Source: DASXMR01 sp036495525
Lineage (GTDB): Bacteria; Actinomycetota; Actinomycetes; Streptosporangiales; Streptosporangiaceae
Length of the DNA stretch: 64,000 nucleotides
Assembly: GCA_036495525.1 (NCBI GenBank)
Contig: DASXMR010000050.1
Span: 1-64,000 of the forward strand
Reading direction: 5' to 3'
Shown: piece after piece, positions 61,501-64,000 of the stretch
Numbering within the stretch: position 1 is the stretch's first letter
Layout: each line of letters opens with the position of its first letter
Program-made: the position numbers and the translations under genes
Notes under the pieces: model-generated
Database searches by the model: none
What the model saw: only the letters and a program-made list of their open reading frames with translations
Told to the model about the DNA's origin: nothing

Positions 61501-62799
61501 TCAGCCTGCCAGGGCGGCGATCAGGTCAGCGGCCTCGCCGGCGCTTCGCCCGTCGGTGTCCACCCGGATGGATTCAGGGCCGTTCTGCTCCTGCGCGTCC
61601 GCGTCCCGGATGGCCCGGTCAGCTACCTCGCGCAGGTACCCGGCTGGCTGCCCGCGCAGCGGATCCCCTGGCTGCGGCCAGCTGCCGCCGTCGGCGCGGG
61701 ACATGATCCGCCTGCTCAGCTCGGCCGGGCCAGCATGCAGCCGGCAGACGGTCACCCTGGCCGCTGGCAGCGCCTCGATATAGGCCCGCAGTGCCGCGTC
61801 GCTTTCGACCGGACCGGTCGCGACGAGATGCCTGGCCCCCTCCGCGTGATAAGTGCGCCCCATGGCGGCCAGGTTGGTCGCCTTCAGCCAGTGGTTGCCC
61901 GGGTCGCCTGCCTGGCCGGGCCGGATGAAGCCGATCTGGTCGAGATCCACGTAACCGGCCTTGTGGCCCTGCCGCACCCGCTGGACATAGACCTGGAAGC
62001 CGATGGTGGACTTGCCGACCCCGGTCGGCCCGCAGATGAGCAGGACCTCCCCGTCCGCGCCAGCCGCGGCCCCGTCCGCCAGGGCCACGGCGCCGTCCGC
62101 CCCGCCCGCGGCGCCGTCCGCCCCGGCTACGACGCCGTCTGTCCCAGCCACGGCAATGTTCGCCGCCAGGGCGCCATTCGCTGCAAGGGCGCCCTGGTCC
62201 TGCGGATCGCTGCCACCGCTGGCACTACTGCCCGCTGCCTGACGGGCTCGCTGCGGCGACTGGCTGAACCCTGGCCAGTCGCCGCAGCGCTGCCGCACGA
62301 GCCCGGCCACGGCGGCGGCCGCGACGCCGCTGGTGTCAACGCACGAATCAGCAAAGGTGCTGGCGTCCAGCGCGGCTGCCTCGCTGAGGGCCGCCTCGAT
62401 CGGGCCGCCAGGCCCGCTCTGGCCCGTCCCGTCCCTGACCGTCAGCCGCTTGGTGATCTCGCCGGGGTCAGCCCGCAGGCGGCAGACGGTCACGACCGCC
62501 GGCGGCATCAGCTCCGATCGCAGGCCGGCCCGCGGATCGACGCAGCCATTGACGATCACGCACTGCGCGCCGGCCGCCCGGTAGCGGGGTACCAGCGCGC
62601 CCACGTTCTGCGCCTTGATCCGCTCGCGGCCAGGGTCGGCTGGAGGCGCCGGATAGCACATGCAGAGCTGATCAGCGTCAGCGAACGCGACTGGCGTTCC
62701 GGCGCTGGCCAGCTCGGTGAATAGCTGCCAGGAAACCGTGGACTTGCCGACGCCAGCCGGCCCGGTGATCCACAAGACGGGGACCTGGCTGTCAGTCAC
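61501..62799 (-). CDS. Tandem P-loop protein with two kinase-like domains and a repeat linker
   Basis: 432 residues. Two P-loop NTPase domains of about 180-200 residues each: Walker A GPAGVGKST (13-21) and GPTGVGKST (257-265). They are related to each other: both have DxDQ after the P-loop (ADADQLCMCYP and VDLDQIGFIRP), then K-A-x-N-L/V, and VTVCRLxA. The two copies thus come from an internal duplication. A linker at residues 203-250 is made of Ala/Gly/Asp repeats (GADGA-type units). Such P-loop folds are shared with small-molecule kinases and adenylylsulfate-kinase-like proteins. Substrates are unknown. Confidence 0.75.
   Translation of the reverse strand: MTDSQVPVLWITGPAGVGKSTVSWQLFTELASAGTPVAFADADQLCMCYPAPPADPGRERIKAQNVGALVPRYRAAGAQCVIVNGCVDPRAGLRSELMPPAVVTVCRLRADPGEITKRLTVRDGTGQSGPGGPIEAALSEAAALDASTFADSCVDTSGVAAAAVAGLVRQRCGDWPGFSQSPQRARQAAGSSASGGSDPQDQGALAANGALAANIAVAGTDGVVAGADGAAGGADGAVALADGAAAGADGEVLLICGPTGVGKSTIGFQVYVQRVRQGHKAGYVDLDQIGFIRPGQAGDPGNHWLKATNLAAMGRTYHAEGARHLVATGPVESDAALRAYIEALPAARVTVCRLHAGPAELSRRIMSRADGGSWPQPGDPLRGQPAGYLREVADRAIRDADAQEQNGPESIRVDTDGRSAGEAADLIAALAG
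62050..62193 (-). repeat. GADGA-type repeat coding for the linker
   Basis: Imperfect repeats of about 15-21 bp (gccgtccgcc-type units on the plus strand) code for the Ala/Gly/Asp linker of the tandem P-loop protein. Confidence 0.55.
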
Positions 62800-62939
62800 T
62801 GATCTCCGCCATGCGCAGAACTCTGCCAGCCGCCACTCCGGTCTCGCGACGGAGTTTCGCCGATCCGCGAGTTACCTCATGGCAGCCCACGCCCGCCAGA
62901 CCGCGGATTACCTCGCGGCGTCCCGCGCCTGCCCACCCG

Positions 62940-63032
62940 CCGAACCGCAGCAGCCAGCTCCGGGCTAACTGTGGAAATCCGCAGCACTCCGGGCCGACTA
63001 ACCGCAGAAAACCCGCAGCACTCCGGGCCCGA
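62940..63032. repeat. Direct repeats in the 334-bp gap before the P-loop gene
   Basis: Two units of 33-35 bp follow each other (62965-62997 and 62998-63032), sharing CCGCAGCACTCCGGGCC. A weaker third copy (CCGCAGCAGCCAGCTCCGGG) begins at about 62945. The repeats lie 140-230 bp upstream of the minus-strand P-loop gene. The rest of the 62800-63133 gap holds nothing I recognise. Confidence 0.6.
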
Positions 63033-63133
63033 TGAGCCGCGCAGACGCGCAACGGGGCAAGCAAGCTGCACGGCTCGCAGCGGCACTGCCAGGGATGACG
63101 AGGTCGCTGGGCGCGGAGATGACCAGGGCTAAC

Positions 63134-63694
63134 TCAGCTGGTGCCAGCGAAGTCGACGTCCTTGGTCTCGACCGTTCCGGCGGTCCGGCCCGGCGCGGCC
63201 TGGTCTTTCCAGTACAGGTTCGTATGGACGATGACCTGGTCGGGCGGCGGCGCACCCCAGGGCGTCAGGTCCTCAGTGGTGTGCGCGTCGCCGACCAGGG
63301 TTGCGTCGTATCCCCTGGCGAAGGCGCCATGCAGGGTCGAGCGGATGCACGCGTCGGTCTGCGCGCCGACGACGACGAGCCGGCCGACCGCGAGGTCCGA
63401 CAGCACGTTCTCCAGCGAGGTGTCCTCGAACGAGTCACCGTAGTTCTTCTCGACCAGTGGCTCAGCGGGATCCGGCGCGAGCTCGGGGACGATCTGCCAC
63501 TCCTCGCTCCCGCGCGCGAGTCCGTCGTCAGAATGCTGAACCCAGATCACCGGAACCTGCTCCCGGCGTGCCCGGTCAACCAGGCTGCCGACATTCGCGA
63601 CGACCGAGTCGCGCTGATGCGCGCCGGCGACGACGCCGTTCTGCACGTCGACGACGAGCAGCGCGGTCTTCGGCCGGTTCTGCAGTGTGGTCAT
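63134..63694 (-). CDS. Isochorismatase-family cysteine hydrolase
   Basis: 186 residues from the ATG at 63694. The catalytic triad is visible: Asp in LLVVDVQNGVV, Lys in PLVEKNYGDSF and Cys in VVGAQTDACIRSTLHGAFAR. The cis-peptide region and the end (HTTEDLTPWGAPPPDQVIVH) match the family. Members hydrolyse amides such as nicotinamide or ureido compounds, or isochorismate. The substrate here is unknown. Confidence 0.88.
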   Translation of the reverse strand: MTTLQNRPKTALLVVDVQNGVVAGAHQRDSVVANVGSLVDRARREQVPVIWVQHSDDGLARGSEEWQIVPELAPDPAEPLVEKNYGDSFEDTSLENVLSDLAVGRLVVVGAQTDACIRSTLHGAFARGYDATLVGDAHTTEDLTPWGAPPPDQVIVHTNLYWKDQAAPGRTAGTVETKDVDFAGTS

Positions 63695-63834
63695 GGTGTC
63701 CCCTTACTATTGCCGCGGCTTCCTACGCTAGACCCGCCATCCGACAGCCGACGGGAAACGAGTCGGCGCCCGCAGGGACCGCCAGCCAGGGGCCCGGAAC
63801 CGCCGCTCGCCCGGCCGACTCTCCGCACGCCGAC

Positions 63835-63904
63835 CCTCCCTGGCCCACTCTCCCTGACCCCACTCTCCCTGGCCCGCTCTCCCTGGCCCGCTCTCCCAGG
63901 GCCG
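63835..63904. repeat. Five tandem copies of a 13-15-bp unit
   Basis: Units of the form CTCTCCCTGGCCCG: an initial partial copy at 63835, then copies starting at 63848, 63863, 63877 and 63891. They lie in the 306 bp between the isochorismatase-like gene and the window edge, which hold no gene I recognise. Confidence 0.6.
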
Positions 63905-64000
63905 TGCGCTCCGCGGCGGGCTCGCCGCTGAACGCTCCCAGGGGCTGCCTCCGACCGCGTGCACTCGCGGCTGAGCCCCTCCCGGTGAGCTCTCCCAGTG

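Noticed and set aside
60143..61783. Plus-strand open frame of 546 codons across the methyltransferase gene
   Set aside because: It is antisense to a clear methyltransferase and is made of Arg/Pro/Gly-rich sequence typical of GC-rich shadow frames.
1..64000. CRISPR arrays, insertion sequences, tRNA or rRNA genes
   Set aside because: No regularly spaced repeats, transposase-like proteins, or tRNA-type GGTTCGAAT arms were seen. A covariance-model search could still reveal a missed tRNA.

Overview
The window is about 64 kb of very GC-rich chromosomal DNA. It has GTG starts, Shine-Dalgarno sites of the GGAGG type and actinobacterial gene families: F420-linked enzymes, MalT-type LuxR regulators, a SpoIIE/STAS/HATPase signalling set, GvpO/GvpK gas vesicle genes and a DUF1269 protein. 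It comes from a soil-type Actinomycetota. I cannot name the species. I see no tRNA, rRNA, CRISPR array, prophage or insertion sequence.

Layout. 0-13.7 kb: a partial CGNR-type regulator, a DUF1269 protein, an F420:NADP-reductase-like protein, a UvrA paralogue, a metallo-beta-lactamase-fold hydrolase, a short-chain dehydrogenase, a LUD protein coupled to a thioredoxin-reductase-like flavoprotein, an AlkA-type glycosylase, a giant LuxR regulator and an aldo/keto reductase. 13.8-18.7 kb: Dps, a NodB-GT2 polysaccharide synthase and a GAF-SpoIIE phosphatase. 18.8-24.2 kb: a ten-gene gas vesicle operon on the minus strand. 24.3-31 kb: a frameshifted YihY-like gene, two small proteins, and a pyruvate oxidase plus FAD/Fe-S D-lactate dehydrogenase operon. 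31-36.5 kb: hemerythrin, a KaiC-like ATPase with a MerR-receiver fusion, STAS and HATPase regulators, and an enolase-superfamily enzyme. 36.6-40.9 kb: a seven-gene Mrp/Mbh-type cation antiporter. 41-48.1 kb: a HAD phosphatase, an F420-type LLM oxidoreductase and a three-subunit formate dehydrogenase whose catalytic subunit is read through an in-frame UGA as selenocysteine. 48.2-52.4 kb: a SigB/SigF-type sigma factor, a membrane protein plus SDR pair and a GH15 hydrolase. 52.5-59.8 kb: TetR with an MMPL exporter, then TetR with two Baeyer-Villiger-type monooxygenases. 60.4-63.7 kb: a methyltransferase, a two-domain P-loop protein and an isochorismatase-like hydrolase.

Common thread. Many genes fit survival under low oxygen or low energy: buoyancy, formate and lactate oxidation, hemerythrin, Dps and sodium/proton homeostasis. 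Two sequence signals tie them together. One is a promoter family, GNNT-N14/15-GGGTA(G), typical of SigB/SigF-class factors. It lies before the gas vesicle operon, the pyruvate oxidase, the hemerythrin, the LLM enzyme, the formate dehydrogenase (one mismatch) and the sigma factor gene itself. The other is a 30-bp motif (GATCRCCAGGATC, then a gap ending in GCTCAC), present in the same orientation 100-170 bp upstream of three oxidoreductase genes. Both were found by eye; no statistics were run.
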